A stretch of 64,000 nucleotides of DNA, from positions 39,340,885-39,404,884 of the forward strand of contig CM067109.1 of the NCBI GenBank assembly GCA_034008185.1. The letters are read 5' to 3'. This DNA comes from Gorsachius magnificus. Its lineage: Eukaryota; Chordata; Aves; Pelecaniformes; Ardeidae. Every line of letters starts with the position of its first letter. Within the stretch, counting starts at the first letter, position 1. This document shows positions 1 to 13,905 of the stretch, piece by piece. A program made the position numbers and the translations under genes. The notes below the pieces were generated by a model that made no database searches, had not been told where the DNA came from, and was given only the letters and a program-made list of their open reading frames with translations.

Positions 1-2233
1 ATCTCAGTTAAAGTATATAGAAACTTCAGAAGTAATGAATAATCTTCTCCAAGTAAGGCCAGTGAAAGTTGAAGACCTTCAAAGATGCAGGCTAGCATTT
101 TATAGGATGAAGCTGAAGGACACTTCACTGTGCAGGAAGAAGGCAGGCATCCCTCCTGGAAATTCGTTACTGTAAGCTGACTCCAAATAACATAACAAGC
201 TTTGTCAGGCCTGTCCACAGTCTCTTTTCCCTAAGATTCCTCACTCATAAGCTCTGCCAATTTGCAATGGGACGGTTTAAGAATTTACCATTCTTTTTTT
301 ATCCTGCCCCTGTGTCTTGCCAGAGCCAACAAAATGGACAGGGTCTGTATGAGGAATACAGGGTCATTCTGGTGGGAAGGAAACTCAAGATCCTGTCGGC
401 CTCCTCGTTGCCCACCCTGACACTACATAGTCTGTGCACCCCTTCCACAGCTTCTTCCTCTGCAACTTAACTAGGACCACCATCCCCTCCAGAGGAGGAG
501 AGGCAAAAGGCAATTCCTGAACCCCAAGACCTGGACAGCAACACCCTCCTTCCAGAGCTCTAGCTAGGTCAATGCCTCTGATGTGTCAGGACAGCTTCTC
601 TAGCTGGTGCTGGGATCATCCTGTCACATCACCACTGCATCACTGCACAGTGTCAAGCAATTCCATGCTGTCTAAATCAGAGTTTCTAGTGCCCTTTACA
701 TTCAACTTCACTGCCAAAGTTGCTATTAGTTGTTCCTGTTTGCTGGACTCCTGTTAACAAGAGAAATGCTCCCACACAGCCAGTCATCTGATACAGAAAA
801 ATCATGCATTAGTTAAAGTCTAAGGATGGAGACTTCCCCTAATCAAGAACCAGATAACCAGGAAACATCTAACAGAAGCCATTAAATGTAGATTCAGCCT
901 GAAGCAACTAAAAGCAGAAGTCCAAATCTAAACAAAGCAAGAACTAGTGGGCTGCAGCATGGAGCACACCCCAAACCTTTGCAGAAAGGTCAGGACTTCC
1001 TGGAGGGGAGACCCCTCTCTGCAGCCATCCTCAGGTGCCAGCCTGGCACCTGCCTATCCTACACAAAACATTGAGCCTTCAGAGAGGGCCAAGCTGTGTG
1101 TGGGTTCCAGCAGGGCTCACACAGTTCCGGAGCGATGCCTGCAGTGAACTTTGGAGGCAAGTAGCTTTGTGTAACTGTTGCCAGTCTTTCTCACAACTAG
1201 GCAGATCCAGGTTGAAAGCCACTTCCAAGATGGTTGGTCTCATGTTGACTGCAACACTGTGCTTTCCAGGCAGCCACTCCACCCCTGCATGGAGAAGGGC
1301 TTCCATCCTGCACCTGGCCTGGTGCCCACCTTGCTGTGCAAGCAATGCTGGCCCTGCTCCCCCCAGACTTCCACGTGCTCGGGCTTTTGCAGCCAGGCCC
1401 CAGGAGGGTTCTGCCCATCCCTTCTCCCATCTCCTTCCCCTCTTGTTCCTGGCCATCTCCTTTCCACCATCTCTGGAGCTGAGCTGGCTACACGGCAAAA
1501 TGGCAACACAGCAAGTAAAAGAATCAGGTTAGTTTATTGCTCACATAGTGAAGGAGGGGATGGGAAGAGGTAGCTGCTATCAGAAGGAAGACAACAGTGG
1601 AGACAAAAGGAGCATCATTTTGGGTTGTTTGTTAGATCTGTCTCATGGCATTACACTTGTGAGCCTCCTGTCTTCTCTATTATCCAAAGAGCATCTGCAT
1701 TCTTCAACTCAGACCTGGCAAAAAACTTTGCTAGTTTTTTATTATACCTGACCTGGCTCTTGTGGAAGCAGTATGTATGAAGTATGGAGGGTTAAACATT
1801 TGCCCCCTTTTCTCTGATCATGGTTAAAGCCAAATTTATGTCTGCCATACAGAAAAAATAGACAATACTTTACCACAAATCTGGAATGCCCATTTAGGAA
1901 TACGTATCTGCAAGAGGTTATTCATGCTTCCTTGTTTCTGATACATAAGAAGAAATTACACTGAAATTTGCCTTGTTCTAAGTTTCTGTTCTAAGACAGA
2001 ATTATCTATGTGTGAATGATCAAGTGAACAGAACAGGGTGATGTACTCTTTTCTAGTGAAATCCCTGCTTTAAAAAAAATGTGCTCAAAAATGTGTATAC
2101 AACACATGCATACATCAATATTAGGTCATGGTGACATGATGAGAATCATCTGTTAACATTCTTCAACAGCTATCAGAAACACTAAGGTGGCTTGGCATAA
2201 TGCTGTTTGTGTAAATACATAATTAAAGAGCAC
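1..2233. other. intergenic, no gene recognised
   Basis: No exon, RNA gene or repeat family was recognised here. A more GC-rich block at about 950-1,480 opens several overlapping frames on both strands (the longest is 165 codons on the plus strand at 1,035-1,532). The frames overlap each other, have no recognisable domain and have no convincing splice context. They are best explained by a local shortage of AT-rich stop codons. Confidence 0.5.
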
Positions 2234-2293
2234 TAGAGATTGCAAGAGTGTATAAATCAGCTTTAGAGATTGCAAGAATGTATAAATCAGCTT
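2234..2293. repeat. tandem duplication, 2 x 30 bp
   Basis: Two head-to-tail 30-bp units lie at 2,234-2,263 and 2,264-2,293. Each begins TAGAGATTGCAAGA, and they differ by one G/A substitution at the base after that shared start. The near identity suggests a fairly recent slippage or duplication event. No function is implied. Confidence 0.9.
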
Positions 2294-2582
2294 TAGCAGA
2301 TAACTGGGACAATTACACCCTCAGCAGAAGATGAATTGAGAATATAAAACAAATTATTTAATGCTGGTTTTGTGAAGGGTTTTGGTGTGTCAATTTGTGA
2401 TGAAAAAATACTTGAACAAAATACAGGAATGCTTCTCTCTTCAGGCTGCACAAAATTATGTATCAGTCTTAGATATTTGTTTCTTAATATCTCTCTTCTA
2501 GAGATCTTATTACTCCTGAAGCCACAGCCTCCATGCAGATCTAGCGATTTTGCCAGATTGGCACATATAGAGCTTCTAGTTA

Positions 2583-2630
2583 GATTCCAGTACAACTAAA
2601 ATCTTTGATTCCAGTACAACTAAAATCTTT
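2583..2630. repeat. tandem duplication, 2 x 24 bp, identical
   Basis: Two identical 24-bp units (2,583-2,606 and 2,607-2,630) each begin GATTCCAGTACAACTAAAAT. The identity points to a recent tandem duplication, so the copy number may vary between individuals. Confidence 0.92.
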
Positions 2631-5600
2631 ATAACCATAAACATTTGATAGATGAACTCAGGAAAAGACTCCATAAACATGTCAATGATGTTTAAGAGCT
2701 GATATTGTCTTATCCAAAATAACTGACTCAGCACGTTCCTTGCCAGCAAACACACTAATAGGTGGTGTTGATCTATCATTCATACTTTCAGTGTTTGCAT
2801 AAAGCAGTCACTATGCTTTTAATTGACAAACACCACTTGTAAAACATCCAAGTTGCACTGATGTAGCAGTACCATCATAGCTGGAAAAGGAAAATCTGCC
2901 AAAATATAAATGCGGTTTTACAACATGAAAAATTTTCTGAGGGGATGTGTATTCTCAGAACATACAGGGATAAAGCACTGCATTCATACAAGGGATCATA
3001 GTTGTAACTACTTGAGTCAAATAGCACATGCATGATTCTGATAAGCACACCTATCTAAACCATACACATTATCTCAAGGACTAAGAATTTTTCCATCAAG
3101 TTCATATGTAAATTAAATTTGGGTGCAAAATGTACTACAAGATGAAAGGAGACACGCTGGACTAATTTCTACAGAAATTTGACTTGAAGGCACTGGTTCC
3201 ACCAGTTGCTTACAAGAAATAAGGAAATTTGGTCCCAGTTACTTCTTTGTTTTCATATTCTAACTTAATGGTATTATTTTGAAAGGTAAAGTTAAAATCC
3301 AGTTCTGTTCTGAAAAGGAAATTTTTAAATGTTGTTTTATTATGTTTCTTTGACTGCAAACTATTCTTTTATTCTTTCTAATCACCAGCAACAATATAAC
3401 CTATCTGAGATGCATTTTAAGGCAAAAAACATTTGCCATAAGGCTTGTATGCTGTAAAGTTAACATTCTGCAGCTGAAAGTTAGTCAATACCTAAGATGA
3501 AATACAAATAGATTTGCAGGTCCACATCACTCCAGACCACTTTCCTGTAGTTTTAACTAAACATTTTTAGTAAACATTAAAAAAAAACCCCTTATTTCTG
3601 TAAATAAAGACACAAAGCTTGGAACACATGCAGCCAATAAAAAAACCACTGCTTTCCTGAGGCTTACTACTTAAGTCTACCCAAAGTGGACCTAATGATT
3701 TGTTCATATGTGGAATTTCATACAGTTACACAATTGCAGCTTCTTATTTGAGTCAGGTATATCCAGCAGAGTGTTCTTTACAGTCTCTAATGGCAATTAT
3801 GACTGCTGGAGGAAAAAAAGACTTCAGGGTTGAACACGAAACGTGTGAACATGTGAGAACCATAAACAGAAACTGAAGCACCATGCAAAAACCACAATGA
3901 TGAAAACTTATCAGTCCATATTTCATTTGAAACAGCTTGTACTCTACACTTCTCTTTGGGATACACATTTAAATCCATACATCAAATCAGTAAAGTGAAC
4001 AAAACTTGCAGTCATATCTGAATTTCTACACTCGCAGTGTCAGAGCCTGGGGTGAGGTGCAGAGCAGCCTTGACCCTCTCCCAGAGGTTTGTGCTCATGG
4101 CTGGCCCTGGCAAAGTGCAGCCCCGTGGCCTTAGGGCAGCCTGCTGGGAAACAGACGGGTGCAAAAACCTGTGAGGAACCTCCCTGGGGCCTCCCTGCCT
4201 TCACTCAGAAGATGCACTTCAGCTGAGGCCCTCATCCTTTGCCTGCTTGGTCCCAACCTTGTGCTTTGCTGACCCCAACCCACTGGTTTGGCTTCCTTGT
4301 TTGGCCTTGGACCTGCCCCTTGGCTGGGACTGGTGTGGTGGTCACAGGTTCCTTGGCTGTCCCCGGTCATCTTCCCCACCCCACCCCACTCTCAGTGGGG
4401 TGGTGGGCCTGTGCCCTTGCTGGAGTGGCATGGTGCTGCCAGTCTCCTTGTCCTTATGGAGCTGCCTGCTCTCTTGGTGCCTGATACCTGTATGCAAAAC
4501 AGATCTGGTCTTATATGCTCAAAAGCAGTAGGGCATGGACTTTTTATTTACGACTATTAAAGATATGACAAATTAGGATGAAACCCAAAATCACACGCTG
4601 GGAGTACATGGGTTTAAATTAATCTCCTATATGTCAACATTAAACACAGGCCTGTAATCAGCAGAAAAATTGTGTACAATTTCAACTGGTCCACACTTCC
4701 AGCACCTACAATAACAAAAATCAAAAAAACTCTTGGGGCTTACGGAAATTCAGCATGTTTGCTTAACTGTGTTTTTGCTGCCACTATAATGAACTGAGTG
4801 AGAACTCAAAACCCAAGACAGGCACAGAACTTGCTTAAGCAAATCGTGAATCTTTGCTATGGCACTGTCAAATACAACTATACCTTTAATTCAAGACATG
4901 TTTTCTTCATCTAGACTATTATAGAACTCAAAGTTTCCCAAAGTGCCAAATGATAATGAGCCAGAGATAATGCACGTGCTTCAGGTACTTTCATTCAATT
5001 CACATTTTCACTTGTGGATCTCAGTTACCCAAAGTGGATAAGTAACTATTTTCAGAATCATGGTGTCACAGCTAGGTCAGGGTCCAGGATCTTGGAAGAA
5101 GAAGAAATCAAGCCCAGGAGCTTTGTAGGAAAAAAACCTGTAATAAAGGTCAAATGACACAAATGAGATGAGTATCAATCATAACTTCACAAAGATTTAA
5201 CTGACCATTGCAGCACAAAATTTCACTACACTGTCACCCAAGAAAATTCCTGTGACTGATTGGAAAAAAAGTTCATTTTTATCTCCTGTCATGAACTATT
5301 AAAGCATTGTAATAAGCTATGTAAGTAGTAAAGAGACTGTTCAGCTTTATCAATTTTGACAGCTAACCCCAGGAAACATTTGCTTCCTCGATAACTGGAT
5401 GTTCTCATTAGTTTGTTGTTTGTACAATTTTTTACCTGAATCAGCTCTCCTTGAGCTCTCCAAAGGTCCCACCTCTGCAAAATATAAAATATATTACAGT
5501 ATGTAGTCAGTATATAGCAAGAGTTTCCAGTGTTATGCCTAATTCAAACAAAAAGTTTTAACATGCTTCAATAGTCAATAGCACTTTTCTGTAGATGCTC

Positions 5601-8600
5601 CTTACCTACAATCTTTTGGCTCTTTCCTCTCCCATATCCAGTCTGTTGTTGTTTGTTTTTAACTTCCCCAAAATTCAGGGTATTTTGTAATCTCTATGAT
5701 TAAAACTCTCCTGCTAGATGCTGGCAATCATCTATAGCAATTTTATTGCCACTTGTCTAGGTTGTTATTACCTTTGCCCCTTTTCAGTTTAGAAAGTCAC
5801 TGTCAGAATCATCTTTCACATTTAAAAAACACAGAATATCTTTTTTTCTGTTTATTGGCTTCTTATCTTGTGACACAATTTCTGACTTCTCATAAGCCTA
5901 TGTCATCCTCCTTAATTTCCTTTTTCGTTTGTTTTTCCCAAGTAACCTCACTATCTTACCGATTCTTCAGTGTTACATCTTTGCCTGCTTAAACCTTCAT
6001 GTCTTCCAACACGTGGCTAACCTACACAAGTCCTAATCTACTGAAAAACGCCAACTCAGACAAATGGGTGCAATAGTACATACATTATCTATAATTGTCA
6101 GTGCACAACAATGGGCTGGTAAAACCATTCTGTATATTTGAAATGTACCAGACCTCAAATCTGTGCTTCAAACACCTACAACAGTCAGCCTGTTCTCCTC
6201 TACCTTGGAAACTGACTGCACATCCTCATGTTCTTCACTGATGTTCTGAGTTATGAAGGTATTTCTCATGTCTTGTGTAAATTGCAAAGTCTTTGGAACA
6301 GGAAATACACACTTTACTCGTGTTGATAAAAGTACCATTTATAGTGGCCCTAAATAGATGTGCTGGTCATGATCATTTGCTAAGGTCTTAAGTAAGATCT
6401 TCAAGCTTATGTCATTTGCAGTGAGATCTAATGCAAAATTAAACACCCACTGTAAGTTCTTCTGCTGGCTTTAATCTGCATTTTGTTCTGGACTTGGCTA
6501 TAGATATGAAAGGATTAAGCAGTTTTTTAACCCACCTTTTCTATGTGAACCTCTGCAACTACTGCTAAAAACAACTCTTTGCATAAATAAGAACAGTTTC
6601 ACAAAATGTGAATTTGGGCCTTAATGTTTTGCGTGGTCTTTTATTCAGGATGAACATTAAGCAAGTGGAAAACATATTCTGCCTTATGCTTTCCTAGTTT
6701 ATATTCTTGCCATGACTCATTCTTTCTTACCTTCTAACATTAAACCATAGTAAGCAAGGCTAAAATATTCTTTTATTCCAAAAGTGCACATATACATTTT
6801 TTTTTAAAAAAATCACCAAGTTAAAAAAGTATATGCATTTACTGACATTTATGTTCCTGTTTCACTGTACCTCCTTTATCACCAATGCTTTATTACCCAT
6901 GAAGCCAGTATGGTTTAGTCATGGCTTCCCTCTGGGGAGAATTAGATTTAATACTGTAACCATTTAATTTTTTACTATCCCCTTCAATTTAATTTAGATT
7001 TCACCTTGAATTGTTATTAACTTCTTCCCTTTACTCATTTGCGCTTAAATAATGGCAGAAAGTTCATTGGCAATGCAATGTCATTTCTTGATTTCTACCT
7101 TTGTTCTTTCATTTTAATCTACTTGGCTTGTGGGGGTTTTTTTACGGTGAAACTGTTTAATATTATTTTTCAAGGCTCTGTTTAGCTACCAATTAATTCC
7201 TTGACTCAGGTTCAACACAAACACAGAGAAGTGATGTTCCAGAGTCTGTTTTCCCATTAGCTACTGAAGAGCCTTCTCCACATAACAGTCTTTCCTTTTA
7301 TTATTTCCCATCAGAATGAGAAAGTCCTATTTTAATGCAAAATAATGTTTGATGGTGTTTTGGTTAATTTGTTTGCTTTTTGCTGTAGTCTTCTTAGTTA
7401 AAAAAGGAATCCAAATGAATGGAAGCACACAGGAAACAACTTGTAGTGCATTTACCTTTTATAGAAAGGTGTTCTTTGAAAGAAGTGATATCCTCATTAG
7501 ATCCTATACATGACAATAAAAGTAAAACAAAGGCAGAATTAATCCCTTAGCAAAGTCTGCCAAGAAACCTCTACGATTAGTCATAATTGAGCATTTCAAA
7601 ATACGAAGCAAAAGGCAGTATTTCCTCTGCTGCTTGAGTTCATTCCCTGTGTAGCATGTTCAGAATCTAATAACCCAGAGAAGACTGAATGGATTTATAT
7701 TCAAATTCATCAGCCAGAAGTGAAATATGCAATCACTAAGATACTACAATTGCATTCAAAAAGTGACAGGAATTCAAACTTTTCTTACAAATTGCATGTA
7801 GATAGATGGAAAAAATAGATATAGCAGTAGGGGAGCTTAATTTTCCGGTACCCATGAGATCATCAGCTATTTTTAAAGTAGTTTCTTACTACTGGCAATG
7901 GTAATTAGCTAAAATTGACAAGGTACTCATTGTGACATATTATGACAGGGAATAATTTGTATCACATCTCTACTTTAGCACTTCAACATATTATAATAAA
8001 TTAGCCTCATGGCCTCAAAAGGATTTTCCAAGTTTCCTCTTTTTTAATGTTTTGTAACTCTGTCATCTTTTCTAGTGTATTACTATAAGTATTTCTACAC
8101 CATCAAGCTGTGTATAGGAGTCTCTCTATAAAATATGGTTTATATCTTCTAATCATTGACTTGATGACTTTAACCTCAATGTACAGCTACATAGAAGAGT
8201 TCTTCTTGCTAATGCAGAAAAATCTTGTGGCATGATTTCCTGTTTACCTTGAAATACAAGAAATCTTTGACACTTCAGAAGTAGTACTCATTTTAAGTGT
8301 TGGAATTTTGATTTATTATTTGTTTGGGAATTACAAAGTTCTGATCTTTTTACTTTTGTTAGTATTTTTGGTTTGGTGCATCTCTGAGAGACAGAGCAAA
8401 AGAGTTTAAGAGCATGTTAAAACTGACTCAAATACTTCTGTGCTTGCTTAAAGCTATTAATGACACATCATCAGAAACACTAGATGCTTGCCTAAACTTT
8501 ACATTAATGTCTCCTTCATGAAAGGATTTTTTGACATGCAAAACAACACAGGCAGGCAGCCTAAGAGTAATTATATGAGAATATTGCATTTTACTTCTTT

Positions 8601-11396
8601 TTTTTTAAAATTAGTTTCTAAAGAAAAATGTGGCTTTCTGACTTTGATCATTATGCACCAGTGGAAGGGGAAGTGAAAAGTGCTCTTTCCTTCAACAGTA
8701 GTCACAACCCCTACTAACATAAACACTGTGGAAGTCTTCAAAACCTCCTATAAACTATTGTTATTCAAGCAATGGTTCAGTCTCCTTAGCTGAATTGGAA
8801 GCTCTCCAACATAGGCAATGTGCAATCAAGTATTTAAGGAAGTTAATAAGACAAGTCTTCTGCTTTTTAAAATTTAGAACCCATGGAGCATGGACCTTTG
8901 TTCTGTGCCAGATTTTTTATAATTCAAGAGCTTTCTATGAAAATTTCCACTTAAAAATCTTGAAAAGGTATAAAAAATTATAATTCATAACTGTAAAGCT
9001 ACAATATGTAACATCTAAGGGTTTCTTTTGCGTCTATGCAATAGTCTAGCCCAATTATAACAGAATTGCTTCAGTGGTACTTTGTGTGCTCATTAAATGC
9101 ACAGGAACATAAAGGGAGGGCAATCTCCTTTTGTCACTCATTTGGCTTAATAATAAATCATAAACCGTAGGTTCTCTGAATAAAAAGACTGCATTTGGCT
9201 AGCATCAGCAGTGTCTTTTCATGCAGACTCTGCACAGGGCTGTCAATCCATTTCCTTTCAAAAACTCTTAAAGCAGTTCTTCAACAGGAGGAAGGCTAGG
9301 AGAAATTCCAGGTGACACTGCTAGACCTCTTTCCATAGCTCTACCTCACAGAAGTCAGCTTTGCAACACAGAACTTGTTTTAAAATCACATTCTTCTCCA
9401 TGTCATACAAAAAACTAAAGTAGAAAAAGTCGCCATTTGTGTTTCAGATCCTGTGTGAGAATTTTACATTTCCAGTGATACGATTGGCAGCAGAACTGCT
9501 GATGGGATCTCCAAAACCACTGCTAGGCTGCACTAGGCAGTAATAAAATTCAGAGTTTCAAGATGCTAAGTCTGATAACATTACACTTACAGCACTGAGA
9601 AAGGAACTTCCTGCACACATAACAGTAGCCTCAATTGCACGTGCCACTAGTTCAGTACCTGTGGTATAGTAAGTCCCAGACTTCGATCACATAGTATTTT
9701 CACAAGAGCTACTGAGGCCTGAACTTTTGAAGCAAGTTCTCTTGAAAAGTCTTTTTTCTCTTTCTTTACTCTATTCTCCCAGTGTTTTTTTCCCTGATGT
9801 CCACCCAGTAACAAAGGATATCCAAGTCAGCCTATCCATTACCTTCAGGAGATTCAGACCTAACAGAAAAAGTTTGAAGTAATGAACTAAATCAGACCAA
9901 CATTTTTCTTTCTTCAGCTGTGTGCTAAGGAAATATCCAGAAATAGGAGATACAGTCTTGAAAATATCATCCTCTGGTTAAAGCAAAGGACTGGAAGTCA
10001 AAAAATTTCAGGCTTTTCCCTAGCTTTGTCTCAGATCCTTAATAAACTTGGGATGTTTTCCACATCGGAAAACAGTGTTAATAACTGCCTAACAGCCTCA
10101 AAGTACTCATGAGGCTTTATTTTTCAGTGCTATAAAGAGTGAAGAAGTGTTTGTCAGAAGGCAATGAAGTACACAAGACAATTCTTTCATGTGGAGTGGA
10201 CTGTAAGAACCATGACATCTGGCAGGATGACCACATTTCCTTCTGGGTTCATGTCTACAACTATCTGAGACTGACACCTGGGCCTCTCCTGTTTTTAGTG
10301 ATTTTTGAAGTATCAGTTCAGTTCTCTGCTTCTCTGAGCAGAAAATGAGAAGGCCCTACCTGCTCTTCACAGGATTTTCTGTATTTTATAGCAGTAATAT
10401 AGGATTCCTGACTACTGGTAAAATCATTTAACCTTGTCTGCTATTGTTTCCAAACCGTGCAGATGACTGTTAATATACAGTTGTCAGCACACCTCTACAC
10501 AGGACAGTATTGTCTTGCTTGCAAGGCAGTATTGGGAAAACAAAGTTGCAGAGTGTGAAGGTGTATAAATTGATTGACATCTGAGCATGGAACTAGGTGG
10601 ATGCCATCTGTGGAGCTGAGCAGCAGCTCAGAATTGGATTATTGCCTGAAAATACCATCTTCTAGTTAAAAACACTTTCAGACTAAGTAGTTGTAGAGGA
10701 AATTATGCCTACAAATGCATCAAGATCAAAATAAAGAACTGAATTCTGTACGTAGGGGCTGACAGCAGAGGGGGAAAGGAAAGCCTGTGATTCATTGTTT
10801 TTGCTTGTTTATGGTTGATATGCAGAACTCTTCTCTTTTCCATTCGGTAACATGTCTATGATAGAAATCATATGTAGTCTTTAGAAATCAGTTCCTTACT
10901 GATTTTTTACTAGAAAGAACATGACTGATGTTAGATCAATTTAAATGTTGGTCTTCCTGAAGGCAGTTGGATTCAGATTAAAATATTACTAAAGCTACCA
11001 CAGCTCCACATGTTTAGTGAATTAATGTTTAATTAATACTAATACTAAAGTTCACTGTGAATTTTCCACATGAATGATTTTACCTAAAACCTGATTTTCT
11101 GATGTAAAGTCAAAATCAAGTACTTCACTGTAGGTCTCTCTGACTAATACATTTTATACTGGACCAAAAAGGATATTCTTATTTTTGAAATAAAAAAATA
11201 TTGAATAGCATTTCCCAGGCACTACATTGCATTATGCAAATTATATGTCAGGCTTCCACTCCATTTTGGTCTAGGTTCTCCAAATAACCTTTCCCACAAT
11301 GCAATATGAACATCTCTCTGTTCGAGCTGGCTGGTGCAACATGAGAGAAAAATTTGAATTCATTGTAGAAGGAATGGGAAAGTAGAAAGGACTCTG
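2631..11396. other. AT-rich intergenic DNA, no gene recognised
   Basis: This is mostly AT-rich sequence with frequent stops in all frames. A GC-richer block at about 4,030-4,490 opens frames of up to about 94 codons on both strands, but I recognise neither a protein nor a repeat family in it. No CR1 end signature, LTR ends, tRNA-like fold or CpG island was seen. Confidence 0.5.
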
Positions 11397-11401
11397 GATG
11401 C
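11397..11401. repeat. target-site duplication, left copy
   Basis: GATGC directly precedes the LTR start and is repeated at 11,995-11,999 directly after the LTR end. A 5-bp duplication is what ERVL-type integrases usually leave. Confidence 0.85.
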
Positions 11402-11994
11402 TGTCGTGGTTTAACCCGGCTGGCAACTAAGCACTACGCAGCCGCTCGCTCACTTCCCCCCCTCCCTCAGTGGGATGGGGGAGAGAATCAGAGAAAAGAA
11501 AAAAAAAAGTAAGACCCGTGGGTTGAGATAGAGACAGTTTAATAAGAAAGAAGAATAACAATAATAATAATAGTGGTAAGAAAATATACAGAATATATAA
11601 AACAAGTGATGCACAATGCAATTGCTCACCACCCGCTGACCGATGCCCAGCCCGTCCCGAGCCGCAATCACTCCCCCCGAGCCGCGGTCACACAGCCCGA
11701 GCTGCGACCACTCTGCCCGCGACCGACCGATTGACTAACCCCCCCAAGCATGACGTTATATGGTATAGAATAGCTCTTTGGACAGTTTGGGTCCTAGCTG
11801 TGCTGTACTCCCAGCTTGTTATGCACCTGGCCAAGCAGGAGAAGCTCAAAAAGTCCTTGAGCAGTCTGAGCACTACTTGGCAACAACTAAAACCATCAGC
11901 AGTTATCAACATTCTTCTAGCACTGAATCCAAAGCACAGCACTATGCTAGCTTCTGTGAAGAAAATTAACTCTATCCCAGCCGAAACCAGGACA
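11402..11994 (-). mobile_element. solo LTR of an avian endogenous retrovirus (ERVL-like)
   Basis: This is a 593-bp element. On the plus strand it starts TGTCGTGGTTTAACCC and ends ACCAGGACA, so it has TG...CA termini, and it is flanked by GATGC on both sides. Transcription orientation is minus. Read that way it starts TGTCCTGGTTTCGGCTGGGA, carries a degenerate CRE-like site (TGACGTTA at 11,751-11,758 on the plus strand), a run of ATT repeats, and an ATTAAA polyadenylation signal (complement of 11,538-11,543) shortly before TCTCAACCCACGGG. These landmarks match, from memory, an LTR family abundant in neoavian genomes. No internal retroviral sequence, primer-binding site or second LTR is present. 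Recombination between two LTRs of a provirus is therefore the likely origin. The 118- and 122-codon frames across it are chance openings. The LTR could act as a minus-strand promoter, but nothing here shows that it does. Confidence 0.88.
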
Positions 11995-11999
11995 GATGC
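11995..11999. repeat. target-site duplication, right copy
   Basis: GATGC directly follows the LTR's terminal CA and is identical to the five bases before the LTR. This fixes both element boundaries. Confidence 0.85.
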
Positions 12000-12613
12000 A
12001 AAGGCATTGCATAACGTGTCAGAGTTAGTCTTGTCTTCCCTCATTGACTACCGGAACACTGAAATGCCACCGTATATTAGTTTGAAAAAAAAAACCTGAG
12101 AGCTATCTGAACTTCTGTCTGGACAAAACAGATGGTAGCCTCCATTAAACTTCCTTTACCACACTTTGTGCATAGTACACTCTTCTCTCCCAGCACAGAT
12201 TTCACTGTCTGTGTTGGACAATGCTGCAAATACACCAACTCTGCTATCACTTAAGCACATTCTTAGTGTCAGAGAGTCCATGTCAGAGTCTCAGTGTCAG
12301 CCCTTTTTCTTGGCAGCCCATGAGTAACCTGCCAATGTGCTCTAGAGAAATTTCAGTTTCACAGAATTCTAAGAAAATTTTTCAGTCTTTTAGAAAAACA
12401 TCCTATTCAATTTTATTCATACCCCATTGACTTGTAAAACCCTTCAGAATTCTGAGAGAATACCTCTCTGTTTGGGGGGGGGGGGGTGTAAGAAAATCCG
12501 GAAACATGGATTTTTTCACTAAGCCTCCTTAAGAAACAACATGTTCCTAAAATGTTTCCACTGGACACTTGATGAAGTGGGAGATGGGTAGTACTGCAAG
12601 TTGTCGGTGAAAC
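12000..12613. other. intergenic, no gene recognised; contains a 13-G run
   Basis: Nothing coding was recognised. A homopolymer of 13 G lies at 12,474-12,486. Such runs are prone to length errors in assemblies. Confidence 0.5.
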
Positions 12614-12713
12614 CTGGATCAGTTCTAGCAGAGTGCCACATCCTGACAACTCTGGAGCAAAAGCTGGACCAGCTCTAGCAGAGTGCCACGTCCTGACAAT
12701 TCTTTGGAGCATC
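12614..12713. repeat. imperfect tandem duplication, 2 x about 50 bp
   Basis: Two head-to-tail units begin CTGGATCAG at 12,614 and CTGGACCAG at 12,664, and share CTAGCAGAGTGCCAC, TCCTGACAA and GGAGCA. The copies differ by a few substitutions and a small indel, so this duplication is older than the ones near 2.2-2.6 kb. A 126-codon minus-strand frame spans both units and only inherits their repetition; no protein family is recognisable. Confidence 0.85.
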
Positions 12714-13905
12714 TCGGCTCTTCTGAGGTAAGCGCTCTCAAAAGAAGGATTGCTGCCCACTGAGTCCTGGTAAGTGATTTTCCTGTGAAGCATGACTTAG
12801 TCCAGATCAATAGAACAGCAGATCTATTTGCAAACCACAATCTCTAAAACATCTTTTGGAACCTGAGAATCATCTATCAGCCTTTTTTCCACTTTTCTTC
12901 AGTCACAAAGTTGGCTAGAATTTTTCCTGAGACAAAAAATGTAGAATAAAGGTAAGCACACATTCCCATCTCTGGTGGTGTAAAAACATTGCAGAACATT
13001 GTTGCCTGACCACAGTTTCAGGGGACCAGAAACTTCTTTTTATTTCTTTTTGCTTTTGGCAGCTCCATTTCACACTGAGGCCCAGATGGGGCAGGGAAAT
13101 AAGGGAGTACAGAAAGTTCAAATAAGAAACAGATGTTGGGGAAAAAGTGTTGAAACAATATTCAATGTCCCAACAGCTATTTGTTTCAGCACTCTGAATA
13201 CCCCAACAGTGTCATGAAAATATATTATAACAAAGCATATATCAGTAAGGCAATGGAAATGAATCACACATCAGCTTTTAAAAGTAACCTTATAAAGTAA
13301 AAAGTACTGAAAACAGTATTCCACATTAAAATAATCCTTTATGAACTAAGTAATTTATTATTTGCATAATTAAATTATAACCTAATAATACAGACCTTGG
13401 TAATACAATTTTGTAAGTTATTAGCAAATTATTCTGAAATTAAATTCATAGACAAAAACTTAACTGATGTGAGAGTTAGCAATGAAAAGTTAACTTTCCA
13501 GCAGCTCCAGCAGGAGCTTTTGTGACAACCATGGTTTCAGTACCTGTAAACTAAATGCCATAATATTAACTTGCTAATGACCATGAAGACTTTTCTGAAC
13601 TGAAAGTCCTATTTTGTTTCAAAAGTTGCAGTGTAGACTGACCCAGCTAAGGATACTTATGCACCTTTTTTACCTCTGCAAGCAAGCTAACTGCCCTTTT
13701 TAGTTAGATGAACACAATGACATCTCCAGTGAGGATCTCAAAGCATGTATAGCAGGGCAGCTTTTCTATCACACTGTTATAAATACTTTCTGCTCCATAC
13801 GATACATGAGTTTGGGAAGAGAACATGCCCAATGGAATACCTGTTCCTTCATTTTCTTCCCTTGCAAGAGGTCTCTGTCATATTATGTTCCATCCAAGTG
13901 GTTGG
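12714..13905. other. intergenic, no gene recognised
   Basis: This is AT-rich sequence without recognisable exons, RNA genes or repeat-family signatures. Confidence 0.5.

Noticed and set aside
1035..1532. 165-codon plus frame and overlapping minus frames
   Set aside because: A locally GC-richer patch opens several frames at once. No known domain and no clear exon boundaries.
11688..12099. 118- and 122-codon frames near 11.7-12.1 kb
   Set aside because: They lie on the solo LTR and cross its end; LTRs of this kind are not protein-coding.
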